Positions 1 to 8,680 of a stretch of 64,000 nt of DNA are shown piece after piece. Every line of letters begins with the position of its first letter. The first letter of the stretch is position 1. The notes under the pieces are model-generated. The model searched no databases and had not been told where the DNA came from. It saw only the letters and a list, made by a program, of their open reading frames with translations. The DNA is taken from NCBI GenBank assembly GCA_900552525.1, contig UNSK01000006.1, positions 1 through 64,000 of the forward strand, read 5' to 3'. This stretch comes from Candidatus Gastranaerophilales bacterium. Lineage in GTDB: Bacteria; Cyanobacteriota; Vampirovibrionia; Gastranaerophilales; Gastranaerophilaceae. The translations under genes were made by a program, and so were the position numbers.

Positions 1-71
1 CCTACAGCCGTAAGGGTTTCAGGGTGATTGATTAAGCATTTTTTTGCTAAACTTCTCATTGTCAACAACAT
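1..71 (-). CDS. Partial CDS, N-terminus of an unidentified protein (cut by window edge)
   Basis: Reading the minus strand from an ATG at 71 (alternative in-frame ATG at 59) gives an uninterrupted frame to the window edge, beginning MLLTMRSLAKKCLINHPETL. An AAGGA lies just upstream of the first ATG and a TATAAT-like box about 10 nt further upstream, which is what a divergent gene sharing the short intergenic region with comM would show. Only about 23 codons are visible, so the product cannot be named and the frame could be chance. Confidence 0.35.
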   Translation of the reverse strand, partial: MLLTMRSLAKKCLINHPETLTAV

Positions 72-170
72 ATCCTTATATATATTATATTCCACATTTA
101 AATAATTTATAACATCATATTAAGATTTTGTAACAATTATAGTTTACGAAATTTTAATTTATTTTTATAC

Positions 171-176
171 TATAAT
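171..176 (+). promoter_or_regulatory. -10 box of comM, apparently leaderless
   Basis: TATAAT lies 7 nt before the ATG of the comM-like gene and there is no Shine-Dalgarno, so the predicted transcription start falls on or next to the start codon. No convincing -35 at 16-18 nt spacing was found. Confidence 0.5.
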
Positions 177-183
177 ATGCTTA

Positions 184-1701
184 ATGGTTACAAAAGCACT
201 TACAGCAGCAGCTATCGGAATTAATTCATGCAAGATTGAAGTGGAAGTTGATGTTACAAATTCACTTCCGGGTATGAGTATTGTCGGACTGCCTGACAAT
301 GCTGTAAGTGAAGCCAGAGAGCGCGTACATTCTGCAATAAAAAATTCCGGCTACACATTTCCCACCGGAAAAGTTATTGTTAATCTTGCACCAGCTGATA
401 TTCGAAAAGAAGGTACTAATTATGACCTTCCAATTGCTGTAGGAATTTTAAAAGAACAAGGTATAGATATTCCGGATGACAATAACACAGCCTTTCTAGG
501 AGAATTGTCCCTTGATGGCAACTTAAGAAAAGTTAACGGAATACTTCCGCTTGTAAGCGGGCTTAAAGAAAACGGAATAACAACAGTGTTTGTACCGGAA
601 GAAAATGCAAGGGAAGCAGCTCTAGTAAAAGATATGGTTATACTGGGAGTAAAACATCTCGCAGATATAGCCGGACATTATACAGAAAATCCCTTAAAAC
701 CAACTGTTATAGATATTAATGAATATCTAGCAAGAAATGCAAATACAGATTTTTCATATGATTTTAAAGATGTAAAAGGTCAGGTTAAGGCTAAAAAAGC
801 ACTGGAAATTGCAGCAGCTGGAGGGCATAACATACTTATGTCCGGTTCTCCCGGATCCGGAAAAACTCTTATGGCAAAGTGCTTAGCTTCAATTCTGCCC
901 CCGCTTGAGCTAAAAGAAGCGCTAGAACTTACTAAGATTTACAGTATAAGCGGCCTGTTAAGCCCTGACGAGCCTTTAATGACTAAAAGGCCATACAGAT
1001 CTGTACACCACACCGCATCTTCTAACAGCATTATAGGAGGAGGCTCAAATCCTAAACCAGGTGAAATTACACTAGCGCATAGAGGAGTATTGTTTCTTGA
1101 TGAGATGGTTGAATTTCCTAGACATGTGCTTGAAGTATTAAGACAGCCGCTTGAAGATGGAGAAGTAGTGGTTTCAAGAACAAGAAATTCTATAAAATAC
1201 CCTGCAAAGTTTATGCTTGTAGGCGCAATGAATCCATGCCCATGCGGTTATTTGGGTGATAGAGAAAAACAGTGCATATGTTCTGAGTATCAGCTCCAGA
1301 GATACCGTTCTAAGCTCTCAGGCCCGCTGCTGGATAGAATTGATTTAATTATAAATGTGCCTCGATTAACAACTGATGAGCTTATTAATACATCCAGTGA
1401 AGCAGAGCCTTCTGCAAAAATAAGAGAAAGAGTGATTAGAGCAAGAAAGCTTCAAGCAGAGAGATACAGAAATGACGGCATTCTTACAAATTCTGAGCTA
1501 AATGCAAGGCTTATAAAAAAATATTGTATTCTTGATGGTAAGACAGCTGAATTTCTGAAAACAGCTTCTCAAAAGTTTCATCTTTCCGGTCGAAGATATT
1601 CAAGAATTTTAAAACTTGCAAGAACAATAGCTGATTTAGGCGGCAAAGAAAATATCACCCTTGAAGATGTCACACAGGCGCTTCAATACAGAGAGGGATA
1701 G
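184..1701 (+). CDS. comM: YifB/ComM-family Mg-chelatase-like AAA+ ATPase
   Basis: 505 residues, the full family length. Residues 1-165 are the ChlI-like N-terminal domain, followed by the AAA+ module with Walker A GSPGSGKT (221-228) and Walker B GVLFLDEM (301-308), then the NPCPCGYLGD segment with several cysteines and a C-terminal Mg-chelatase helical domain. ComM proteins are hexameric DNA helicases that promote branch migration during integration of transforming DNA in naturally competent bacteria. The distant dprA at 18.2 kb fits the same role. The start is the ATG seven bases after a TATAAT box, without a ribosome binding site, so translation is probably leaderless. Family identity is secure; the role in competence is inferred from homologues. 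Confidence 0.95.
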   Translation: MVTKALTAAAIGINSCKIEVEVDVTNSLPGMSIVGLPDNAVSEARERVHSAIKNSGYTFPTGKVIVNLAPADIRKEGTNYDLPIAVGILKEQGIDIPDDNNTAFLGELSLDGNLRKVNGILPLVSGLKENGITTVFVPEENAREAALVKDMVILGVKHLADIAGHYTENPLKPTVIDINEYLARNANTDFSYDFKDVKGQVKAKKALEIAAAGGHNILMSGSPGSGKTLMAKCLASILPPLELKEALELTKIYSISGLLSPDEPLMTKRPYRSVHHTASSNSIIGGGSNPKPGEITLAHRGVLFLDEMVEFPRHVLEVLRQPLEDGEVVVSRTRNSIKYPAKFMLVGAMNPCPCGYLGDREKQCICSEYQLQRYRSKLSGPLLDRIDLIINVPRLTTDELINTSSEAEPSAKIRERVIRARKLQAERYRNDGILTNSELNARLIKKYCILDGKTAEFLKTASQKFHLSGRRYSRILKLARTIADLGGKENITLEDVTQALQYREG

Positions 1702-1761
1702 GGGCTGGACATAAGGGGCACGAGAATTTGTAAATTTTAATTAAAATTAGCCTGCGGGGTG

Positions 1762-1790
1762 TTCACAAAAAATAGTTTAACGTGTATGAT
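1762..1790 (+). promoter_or_regulatory. Promoter of the acyltransferase gene (TTCACA-17-TATGAT)
   Basis: TTCACA at 1762-1767, a 17-nt spacer and TATGAT at 1785-1790. The ATG at 1798 follows after 7 nt, so the predicted start of transcription coincides with the start codon. This decides the start of the gene: the upstream GTG at 1759 would lie outside the transcript. Confidence 0.7.
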
Positions 1791-1797
1791 AGATTGT

Positions 1798-2616
1798 ATG
1801 ATAAATTTAGAGGATTTATATTCGGAAGTTCCGCCGACAAAATTAAGAAATATTGATGAAAAATTTCGACCGGCGCAGACTTCGCCGTTTTGGTTGTGGG
1901 TGGCTGACAGGTTTTTCTACGGGATGTTAGAAAACCGTTTCTATGCATTTCGTTATAAAGGTTATGAAAAATTTTATAACAGAGATATGGATGCACCTAT
2001 TATTTTGTTCGCTCCGCACAGCAACTGGTGGGACGGCATTGTCGGGTACAACATATGTCATAGAATTTTCAAAAAAGAAATTCGGCTTATGGTCGAAGAA
2101 TTAAATAGATTTCCACTATTAAGAAGAGGCGGAGCATATAATGTTAATAAAAAGTCGCCTCAAGCGTCTATGCAGGCAATTAAATATACTGTAGATGCTC
2201 TGGGAGATAGAAATAACATTATTTATAATTTCCCTCAGGGTATTATAAAACCTCCTAATTTTAGACCGATTGAGTTCCAGACCGGCTTAACTTATATTGC
2301 AGAAAAGGCTGCAAAAAGATACGGTAAAGTATATTTAATGCCTGTCGCTGTGAATTATATGTTTCTCAGAGATAATCGTCCGGAAGTTCTTGTTGAATTC
2401 GGGGCTTTAATTGAATTGAACGATGATAAACCGGATAGAAAAAAATACACAGAATTTCTTGCAAAAACATTAGAAGCACTGTGCGATAAGCAGTTCTATG
2501 ATATCAGTCAGGGACATTTCAAAGGATATGATACTCTATTCCAGAGAAAACTCAAGTGGTATAGAAGAATTGAGCAAAGACTAAAAAAAATTGAAGTTAA
2601 AGGTTCGGGCGTTTAG
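1798..2616 (+). CDS. Lysophospholipid acyltransferase family protein (PlsC-like)
   Basis: 272 residues from the chosen ATG. The catalytic HX4D box is present as HSNWWDG, followed further on by a NFPQGI segment in the place of the family's (F)PEGxR substrate motif, and a KPPNFRPIEFQTG stretch. Enzymes of this fold move acyl chains from acyl-CoA or acyl-ACP to glycerophospholipids or other membrane lipids at the inner membrane face. The glutamate of PEG is replaced by glutamine here, so the precise acceptor is uncertain. The start at 1798 is preferred over upstream in-frame GTG/ATG codons because the promoter box ends 7 nt before it. A terminator follows directly, so it is probably monocistronic. 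Confidence 0.8.
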   Translation: MINLEDLYSEVPPTKLRNIDEKFRPAQTSPFWLWVADRFFYGMLENRFYAFRYKGYEKFYNRDMDAPIILFAPHSNWWDGIVGYNICHRIFKKEIRLMVEELNRFPLLRRGGAYNVNKKSPQASMQAIKYTVDALGDRNNIIYNFPQGIIKPPNFRPIEFQTGLTYIAEKAAKRYGKVYLMPVAVNYMFLRDNRPEVLVEFGALIELNDDKPDRKKYTEFLAKTLEALCDKQFYDISQGHFKGYDTLFQRKLKWYRRIEQRLKKIEVKGSGV

Positions 2617-2620
2617 CGTT

Positions 2621-2647
2621 GCGCGCATAAACTTCAAGCGCGCTTTT
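2621..2647 (+). terminator. Intrinsic terminator after the acyltransferase gene
   Basis: GCGCGC stem arms at 2621-2626 and 2638-2643 with an 11-nt loop, followed by TTTT. It lies 5 nt after the stop and ends on the stop codon of the convergent gene. Confidence 0.65.
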
Positions 2648-4226
2648 ATGTTAACCTGCTGATAACCTCATCAATTTCGCATTCCCACGAAATCATGTCC
2701 TGTTGTTTGAATATCTCTACACTCTTATACCATGGAGTTGTTTTTGTATCACCGAACCAGCGCCAATCAGAAGCGTATGGCAAAAGTAAGTAAGTTTTTA
2801 CACCCAGTGCCCCCGCAAGATGAGCAACAGACGTATCAACCGTTACTACAACATCCATAGCTTTTAGCGCAGATGCAGTATCTGAAAAACTCTTAAAATC
2901 TTTAGCCAGATTTATCATCTGAGGATATCGCTCATTACCCTTCAACGTATCATCTACTTGAAACGAATAAACTTGAATATTCGCAAGATTAAACATTTTT
3001 TCAAAAAATTTAACATTAATAGTACGGTTTATCATTGTCCTGATACCGGCGCTGCCGGCTTCCCAACAAAAACCAACTTTTAACTTTTTACTATCGACTT
3101 CCGCCGGCAGCGCCGACAAATACCCCTCTGCAAGAGGAATATTATTGAAATCCATATTTAGAATATAGGGCAAATCTGTGATAAATACTGCTTGCAATTC
3201 AGGATTTAAATCCTCATGAGCAATAAAATTTATACCCTTAAAATTATTCTGAAATAGCTCTTGCAATGCAGTCCTTGTTCCGACATTAATTTTCCTGTTT
3301 CCAAGGTAATTCAAGTATCTTGAAAACATAATATGGTCGCCGTATCCTTGGTCGCAGATTACGTTAATTTCATCCTCTAATTTATCTCCCGGCTTCCAGA
3401 AATTTTTTGATAAATTACTAAATTTTGATTTATCACGTTTAAAAAAATATTCGTATCCTTTATAGAAATTTTTCTGCGTCAAATAACACATTCCAAGTGA
3501 CGTGATTGTGTTGATATCGTTAGGAAAATTTTTCAGCATCTTCTTATAATGCTCAACTGCATCATCAAACTGTCCGAGTTTCTGGCAGCTTACCGCAATA
3601 TTATAATCAGCCTCCGGATTTCCAAGCTCAGCCGCAGCTTTATAACATTCTTTGGCCTGCCTGTCATCACAATAAATCAATTCTTTTAAAAATCCTAAAT
3701 GGAACCAGAGTGTAGCAGCATCCGGCCTTTTCCTTAACTCTTCGACACAAAGTTTCTCAGCTTCAATAAGTTTACCTGATTGAGTTAAAGCCTTAACTTT
3801 ATTAGCAATAGCTCTAACATCATCAGGATATTTTTCATACATTTTATCTGCAAACTCTACGGCTTTTTTATAATTCCTTATCTCAAACAGGCTCATCACC
3901 AGTTTATTATAAATATCAGGATTTTCACCGTAAGAAACAGCTTTTTCCAGTATATCAGCAGCTTCTTTGAAATTGCCTCTTTCATACTCCGCAAAACCAA
4001 GAGCAGAAACGGTTCCGAAACTTTCTTTAATTCCACAGGCTTTACGCAGAATTTCACAGGCTTTATCATAATTTCCGATATTAACATAAAACAGCCCGTA
4101 AACAGAAAGTAAATTTACGTCATCTGGATTTTCAGCAAGAAGCCCGTCATATATCGCTTTTGCTTCACTAATCTTCCCGTTTTGAGTATAGGTAATGGCT
4201 TGTTTTATAATTTCTATATTTATCAT
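2646..4226 (-). CDS. TPR protein with C-terminal GT9/GT41-like glycosyltransferase domain
   Basis: 526 residues. About residues 1-275 are tandem tetratricopeptide repeats (recurring A/L-x3-G/N-x2-A and Y-A/P pattern). Residues about 285-526 resemble the glycosyltransferase-like domain of the heptosyltransferase/O-GlcNAc transferase type; the signature is VDTSVAHLAGALG followed by YLLLPYASDWRW near the C-terminus. This architecture is common in bacteria and is usually assigned to protein or surface-glycan glycosylation, but acceptor and sugar cannot be read from sequence. Its ATG overlaps the stop of the yggT-like gene by 4 nt (ATGA), so it is the last gene of an mtnP-yggT-TPR operon. Confidence 0.8.
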   Translation of the reverse strand: MINIEIIKQAITYTQNGKISEAKAIYDGLLAENPDDVNLLSVYGLFYVNIGNYDKACEILRKACGIKESFGTVSALGFAEYERGNFKEAADILEKAVSYGENPDIYNKLVMSLFEIRNYKKAVEFADKMYEKYPDDVRAIANKVKALTQSGKLIEAEKLCVEELRKRPDAATLWFHLGFLKELIYCDDRQAKECYKAAAELGNPEADYNIAVSCQKLGQFDDAVEHYKKMLKNFPNDINTITSLGMCYLTQKNFYKGYEYFFKRDKSKFSNLSKNFWKPGDKLEDEINVICDQGYGDHIMFSRYLNYLGNRKINVGTRTALQELFQNNFKGINFIAHEDLNPELQAVFITDLPYILNMDFNNIPLAEGYLSALPAEVDSKKLKVGFCWEAGSAGIRTMINRTINVKFFEKMFNLANIQVYSFQVDDTLKGNERYPQMINLAKDFKSFSDTASALKAMDVVVTVDTSVAHLAGALGVKTYLLLPYASDWRWFGDTKTTPWYKSVEIFKQQDMISWECEIDEVISRLT

Positions 4227-4489
4227 AATCCCAGTTTGCTAAGTGTACCGACAACAAATCCTTGCAGAATTTGAAGTAGAATTATGGCTACAATAGGTGA
4301 AATATCAAGCATTCCGCCTATTGGTGGTATTATACCTCTAAAAATATTCAAAAATGGGTCTGTAATGCAGCGAAGTGCTGCAAATGGCTGAGAAAGCCAA
4401 TCAATATTAGGAATCCAACTTAAAAATATTCTTATGATGATTAATAAATAATAAAAATAAAACAAAAGAGACACGGTTCTGGATATCAT
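4223..4489 (-). CDS. yggT: YggT family integral membrane protein
   Basis: 88 residues, typical for the family. Two hydrophobic segments are separated by a short polar loop: an N-terminal one ending in IRIFLSWIPN, then a middle stretch with PFLNIFRGIIPPIGG, and a C-terminal helix ISPIVAIILLQIL. The FLSWIP and DPFLN...IPP elements are the conserved core of YggT, which is found in cyanobacteria, chloroplasts and many bacteria and has been linked to membrane organisation, cell division and osmotic tolerance. It lies 12 nt after mtnP and overlaps the next gene by 4 nt. Molecular activity is unknown. Confidence 0.85.
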   Translation of the reverse strand: MISRTVSLLFYFYYLLIIIRIFLSWIPNIDWLSQPFAALRCITDPFLNIFRGIIPPIGGMLDISPIVAIILLQILQGFVVGTLSKLGL

Positions 4490-4501
4490 ATAGACCTCAT
4501 A

Positions 4502-5302
4502 TTATAATTGGGAATTTCTGCGAGTACTAGCACATTCACAATTACTATTTTCTGCCGGTATTTTCTCTATCATAGTAAATAAAAGTTTTTTCAAATTATC
4601 CAGATTATTATTAAATACCTGAATAACTTCATGATGAGAAACAGGAGGAACATCTCCGACAAGTCCTGCATCATAGTCCGTAATCAAAGAAATATTCAGC
4701 GGACACATATCCATTTCTTTAACGAGATATGCTTCCGGAAATGCTGTCATATTAATAACTTCCCATCCTTGAGATGTGAAGAATTTAGACTCTGCCTTCG
4801 TTGAAAAACGCGGACCATTTATTACAACAACGGTACCTGTTTCGTGAACAGTAATTCCCAGTTCTTTAGCAGTATCAATTGCAAGTTTTCTCAACTCAGG
4901 GCAATAAGTTTCAGCTGCAGAAGGGTGAGTAACGATTGGTCCTTCAAAGAAAGTTGTTTTTCTGCCGTCAGTCCAGTCTACAAACTGGTCACAGATTACA
5001 AAATGTCCCGGTGCAACATGTTTTTGCAGACTCCCTGCTGCACAAGGTGAAATAACTCTCTTACAGCCAACTTCTTTCATTGCCCAGACATTAGCTCTGT
5101 AATTAATTAAATGAGGTAAAATCGTATGACTTCTGCCATGACGAGGCATGAAAGCGACTTTATGAGCACCAATTTTTCCGATGAATAAACTATCAGACGG
5201 CATTCCATAAGGTGTTTCAATTTTTACCTCTTTAATATCCTCCAAAAACTTATAAAATCCTGAACCGCCAAAAACGCCAATATCTGCTAATTTTTCCATC
5301 AT
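4502..5302 (-). CDS. mtnP: S-methyl-5'-thioadenosine phosphorylase (MTAP)
   Basis: 266 residues. It starts with the family pattern IGVFGGSGFY, and has RHGRSHTILPHLINYRAN and the SPCAAGSL phosphate/ribose-binding region; NMTAFPEA and ITDYDAG supply the purine-binding signature of the MTAP rather than the PNP branch. It cleaves methylthioadenosine with phosphate into adenine and methylthioribose-1-phosphate, a salvage step after polyamine or SAM chemistry. AAAGGA sits 6 nt before the first ATG, which decides the start. It heads an operon with yggT and the TPR gene. No other methionine-salvage genes are in the window. Confidence 0.93.
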   Translation of the reverse strand: MMEKLADIGVFGGSGFYKFLEDIKEVKIETPYGMPSDSLFIGKIGAHKVAFMPRHGRSHTILPHLINYRANVWAMKEVGCKRVISPCAAGSLQKHVAPGHFVICDQFVDWTDGRKTTFFEGPIVTHPSAAETYCPELRKLAIDTAKELGITVHETGTVVVINGPRFSTKAESKFFTSQGWEVINMTAFPEAYLVKEMDMCPLNISLITDYDAGLVGDVPPVSHHEVIQVFNNNLDNLKKLLFTMIEKIPAENSNCECASTRRNSQL

Positions 5303-5393
5303 AAAATTCCTTTCTTTATTTTTTTATTATTTTAACATGAATAATATTTTAACAAAACTATATAATTTGTTACCCCCTCAAATCTTTTTGTAC

Positions 5394-5399
5394 TATAAT
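5394..5399 (+). promoter_or_regulatory. Candidate -10 box of the acetyl-CoA ligase gene
   Basis: TATAAT 37 nt before the ATG at 5436; no well-spaced -35 (a TTGTTA lies 21 nt upstream). The AGGAAGAG ribosome binding site follows at about 5423. Confidence 0.45.
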
Positions 5400-5435
5400 T
5401 TTCATGTGGTTTTACAAAAGAAAGGAAGAGAACTA

Positions 5436-7601
5436 ATGACAATTTTAGACAAAATTATGAAACCAAAATCAATTGCGGTTGTCGGCGCTTCTACCAAAGA
5501 ACATACAATTGGTTCTGATATTATGAAGAGATTACAAGAATACAATTTTAACGGAAAAATTTATCCGGTAAACCCTAAAGGCGGTATTATTGAAGGTTTA
5601 CAGGCATATACCTCTGTATTAGAAATTCCGGGCGAAGTTGATTTAGCAATTATTGTTGTTAATGCTAAATTCGTTCTTTCTACAATTGACCAGTGCCACG
5701 AAAAAGGCATAAAAGGTCTTTGTATTATTACTGCCGGCTTCAAAGAAACTGGCGCAGAAGGTGCTGAGGCTGAAAAACAATTACTCGCTAAAGTTAGAGA
5801 ATACGGTATGAGATGTGTTGGTCCTAACTGTTTAGGCGTTGTTAACACTCATCCTGATATCAGAATGGATGGATGCTTCGCTGAATCATTACCAGAACGA
5901 GGAAACATCGGCTTTGTTTCTCAATCAGGTGCTTTAGGCGGCGGTATTTTAAATATCTTAAAAGACCTTAACCTCGGTTTTGCTCAGTTTATTTCTATCG
6001 GTAATCAGGCTGATGTTAATGCTGAAACAGCTCTTGAATACTGGGAAAATGAAGCAGACGTTGAACAAATTCTTCTTTATATGGAATCAATTCAAAACCC
6101 TGCAAACTTCAGAAAGTTAGCTTCCAGAATTTCTAGAAAAAAACCAATCTTAGCTCTTAAAGCAGGACGTTCTGCAGCAGGGGCTTCAGCAGCTTCTTCT
6201 CACACAGGTTCTTTAGCTGGAGCTGATAAAGCTGCGAATGCATTATTAGCCCAGTCAGGAGTTATCAGAGAATACTCATTGAAAGACCTGTTTGCAACAG
6301 CAAAAGTTTTTGCGAACTGCCCTATTCCAAAAGGAAACAGAGTTGCTATTATTACTAACTCCGGCGGTCCTGGTATCATGGCTACAGATGCTGTTTGCGA
6401 ACACGGTATGCAAATGGCTAAAATTTCTGACGCTACAAAAGAAAAATTAAGAAGTTTCTTACCTTCTGCAGCCTCAGTAAAAAACCCTATCGATATGATT
6501 GCTTCTGCACCTATCGAACACTACCAGCAAACTCTTGAAACAGTTATTGCTGATGAAAATGTTGATATGATTATTACAATCTATCTTCCATTCTTAGGTC
6601 TTAAAGATATTGATGTTGCAAAAGCTCTTATGGAAATTAAGGCTAAAAATCCACAGAAACCTGTTATCGGTGTATTTATGACGAAGAGTGAATTCTTTAA
6701 CAAGATTTCTGATATGGACGTTAACATGCCGTTCTTTATGTATGCAGAAGAAGCTGCTGACGGTTTGAACAGATTAAACCAGCAGAGATTATGGATGGAA
6801 AGACCGGAAGGTAAAATTCCTTCATTTGATGTTGATTATAAAAAAGCTCAAGAAATCATTGCTAAATCTGTTAACGAAGGCAGAGATCAGCTTACTACCC
6901 GTGAATCAATTGATGTATTAGATGCTTATGGTATCAGAGTATGTAAATCAGGATTTGCAAAATCTGAAGACGAAGCTGTAACTATCGCTGATTCAATCGG
7001 CTACCCTGTTGTTATGAAGATGACTTCAAAAACAACTTCTCACAAAACAGATGTAGGCGGTGTTAGAGTTAACATCCAGTCTGCAGAACAATTAAGAGCT
7101 GAATATCAGGATTTAATTTCTAAGTTAGAAGAAAAAGGACTTCTTGAAGGTCTTGAAGGCGTTATCATTCAAGAAATGGTAAAAGGCAATAGAGAAATGG
7201 TTTGCGGTATCGCAACAGACCCACAATACGGACCTATGATGATGTTCGGTTTAGGCGGTGTGTTCATCGAAGTTATGAAAGACGTAACTTTCAGAATTGC
7301 ACCTTTGACTGACATTGACGCTAAAGAAATGATTAAGTCAGTTAAGGCTTACAAATTACTTGAAGGCGCAAGAGGCACAACACCTGCACAGATGGAACAA
7401 ATCGAAGAAACATTGTTGAGACTTTCTCAATTAGTTCACGATTTCAAATTCATCGACGAATTAGACATCAATCCGTTGTTGATTTCTGAAAAAACAGGTG
7501 AAGGCATCGCTGTAGACGGTCGTATCAAAGTAAGAATGAGCGAAGCTCAGGAAGCTTTGAATTACCACTGCAAAGACGGTGTTTGCGCTTGCAGGGTGTA
7601 A
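5436..7601 (+). CDS. Acetate-CoA ligase (ADP-forming), fused alpha and beta subunits
   Basis: 721 residues. An N-terminal CoA-binding Rossmann domain (PKSIAVVGAST) is followed by the succinyl-CoA-ligase-like domain with SQSGALGGG and the phosphorylated histidine region SSHTGSL (His256), then an ATP-grasp domain (residues about 480-721, with MKMTSKTTSHKTDVGGV and a GLGGVFIE element). These enzymes convert acetyl-CoA, ADP and phosphate to acetate, CoA and ATP, giving substrate-level ATP in fermenters. No GNAT domain is present, so it is not the Pat-type acetyltransferase. AGGAAGAG before the ATG at 5436 supports that start rather than the upstream ATG at 5337. A strong terminator follows. Other short acyl-CoAs could also be substrates. 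Confidence 0.92.
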   Translation: MTILDKIMKPKSIAVVGASTKEHTIGSDIMKRLQEYNFNGKIYPVNPKGGIIEGLQAYTSVLEIPGEVDLAIIVVNAKFVLSTIDQCHEKGIKGLCIITAGFKETGAEGAEAEKQLLAKVREYGMRCVGPNCLGVVNTHPDIRMDGCFAESLPERGNIGFVSQSGALGGGILNILKDLNLGFAQFISIGNQADVNAETALEYWENEADVEQILLYMESIQNPANFRKLASRISRKKPILALKAGRSAAGASAASSHTGSLAGADKAANALLAQSGVIREYSLKDLFATAKVFANCPIPKGNRVAIITNSGGPGIMATDAVCEHGMQMAKISDATKEKLRSFLPSAASVKNPIDMIASAPIEHYQQTLETVIADENVDMIITIYLPFLGLKDIDVAKALMEIKAKNPQKPVIGVFMTKSEFFNKISDMDVNMPFFMYAEEAADGLNRLNQQRLWMERPEGKIPSFDVDYKKAQEIIAKSVNEGRDQLTTRESIDVLDAYGIRVCKSGFAKSEDEAVTIADSIGYPVVMKMTSKTTSHKTDVGGVRVNIQSAEQLRAEYQDLISKLEEKGLLEGLEGVIIQEMVKGNREMVCGIATDPQYGPMMMFGLGGVFIEVMKDVTFRIAPLTDIDAKEMIKSVKAYKLLEGARGTTPAQMEQIEETLLRLSQLVHDFKFIDELDINPLLISEKTGEGIAVDGRIKVRMSEAQEALNYHCKDGVCACRV

Positions 7602-7648
7602 ATGGCTGGTAAGTAAAATTACAAGCTTTATTGTATAAACGAATGTAA

Positions 7649-7685
7649 GGATGCGGTAAATTATAAATTTACCGCATCCTTTTAT
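7649..7685 (+). terminator. Strong intrinsic terminator after the acetyl-CoA ligase gene
   Basis: Perfect 14-bp stem (7649-7662 with 7666-7679, GGATGCGGTAAATT arm) with a 3-nt loop and a TTTTATT tail. It separates the plus-strand gene from the convergent EF-hand gene. Confidence 0.9.
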
Positions 7686-8083
7686 TATTGCAACATATCA
7701 AGATGCTTTTGAGCTTCTTCTTCTCTTTTGAGCGCTGCATCATAATTGCCAGTTTCCAAGCAACCAGCAGTAACCAAGGCTGTGCCGGCAACAACTGACG
7801 TTCCGGCACTAAAAATACCAAGAGGATATAATAAAAGACCAGCACCACAAAGTAAAGTTGATGATATGCCACTTTGCCACTTGTCGCGACCTGCTTGCTT
7901 CTTTATACCTTGCAATATTTCTTTTTGATCCAATGTTCCATTTTTATCAGTGTCTAAGTCTTTAAAATCAACTCCAATAAAACAGGAATAAATTTTTTGT
8001 TTTTCTGCTTGTGCTTTTGTCATACCTACATAATAAGTACCATTTGATGTTGAAACTGAATTTGGAACTTGTGGATTTGTCAT
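7685..8083 (-). CDS. Single EF-hand protein with hydrophobic C-terminal half
   Basis: 132 residues. Residues 44-55 form a textbook EF-hand calcium loop (D-x-D-x-N-G-x-L-D-x-x-E). After it come KKQAGRDKW and a long hydrophobic, glycine-rich stretch (about residues 74-110) that could be one or two membrane segments, then a charged helix (LKREEEAQKHLD). No signal peptide is visible. A single EF-hand may dimerise or act as a calcium switch on the membrane segment, but no function is assigned. AAGGAG about 9 nt before the ATG supports the start. Confidence 0.75.
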   Translation of the reverse strand: MTNPQVPNSVSTSNGTYYVGMTKAQAEKQKIYSCFIGVDFKDLDTDKNGTLDQKEILQGIKKQAGRDKWQSGISSTLLCGAGLLLYPLGIFSAGTSVVAGTALVTAGCLETGNYDAALKREEEAQKHLDMLQ

Positions 8084-8287
8084 AATACTTTCTCCTTTTT
8101 ATACTCTATGTTTTACTCTTGATGTATATATAAAGTCTTTTTCTTTTTTAAAATTGCTAAAAATTAGATATTAAATATAGAAAAAATGTTTAAACTTAGA
8201 TATAATGCGCCATTCCGACTTTACAAAACTTAATATATCATGATATTTAACGTCTGTTTTTTATTAAAAAATAGATATTGAGGATTT

Positions 8288-8617
8288 ATGAAATTAAAAA
8301 AACTATTAGGTGAACGAATTAAACGGCTTAGAAAAAGCAGAAATCTGACGCAGGAACAGCTTGCAGAGATGATTGAAATTGCGCCGAGAAATTTAAGCAG
8401 AATTGAAGTCGGTGAAAGTTTTGTTACAGCGGAAACCTTAGAAAAATTGCTTTTTGCTTTAAATGTCACGGCAGAAGAGCTTTTTGCATATGAACATATT
8501 AGAGAAGCAAAAGACTTATTAGCCGAAATTTACACATATTTAGACACAATTAAAACAAATAAATCGCAGCTGGAAAAAGTTTATAGAGCAATTAAATTTG
8601 TCAGAGAAAATGAATAA
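8288..8617 (+). CDS. XRE-family helix-turn-helix transcriptional regulator
   Basis: 109 residues. Residues about 7-62 are a Cro/C1-type HTH (ERIKRLRKSRNLTQEQLAEM, then ISR-like recognition region RNLSRIEVGE). The C-terminal 40 residues form a helical tail (LAEIYTYLDTIKTNKSQLEKVYRAIKF) of a kind often used for dimerisation. A TATAAT at 8201-8206 and GAGGA before the ATG mark its own expression signals. It is divergent from the EF-hand gene; an operator in the 204-nt intergenic region is possible but not visible. Confidence 0.88.
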   Translation: MKLKKLLGERIKRLRKSRNLTQEQLAEMIEIAPRNLSRIEVGESFVTAETLEKLLFALNVTAEELFAYEHIREAKDLLAEIYTYLDTIKTNKSQLEKVYRAIKFVRENE

Positions 8618-8680
8618 TACATATCAGATTAAATAATATGATATAATTATATTATAAAGACTAAAAAGAAAGGTTTTTAT

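Noticed and set aside
5337..5435. 33-residue N-terminal extension of the acetyl-CoA ligase
   Set aside because: It spans the TATAAT box and precedes the AGGAAGAG site; the ATG at 5436 matches the family start.
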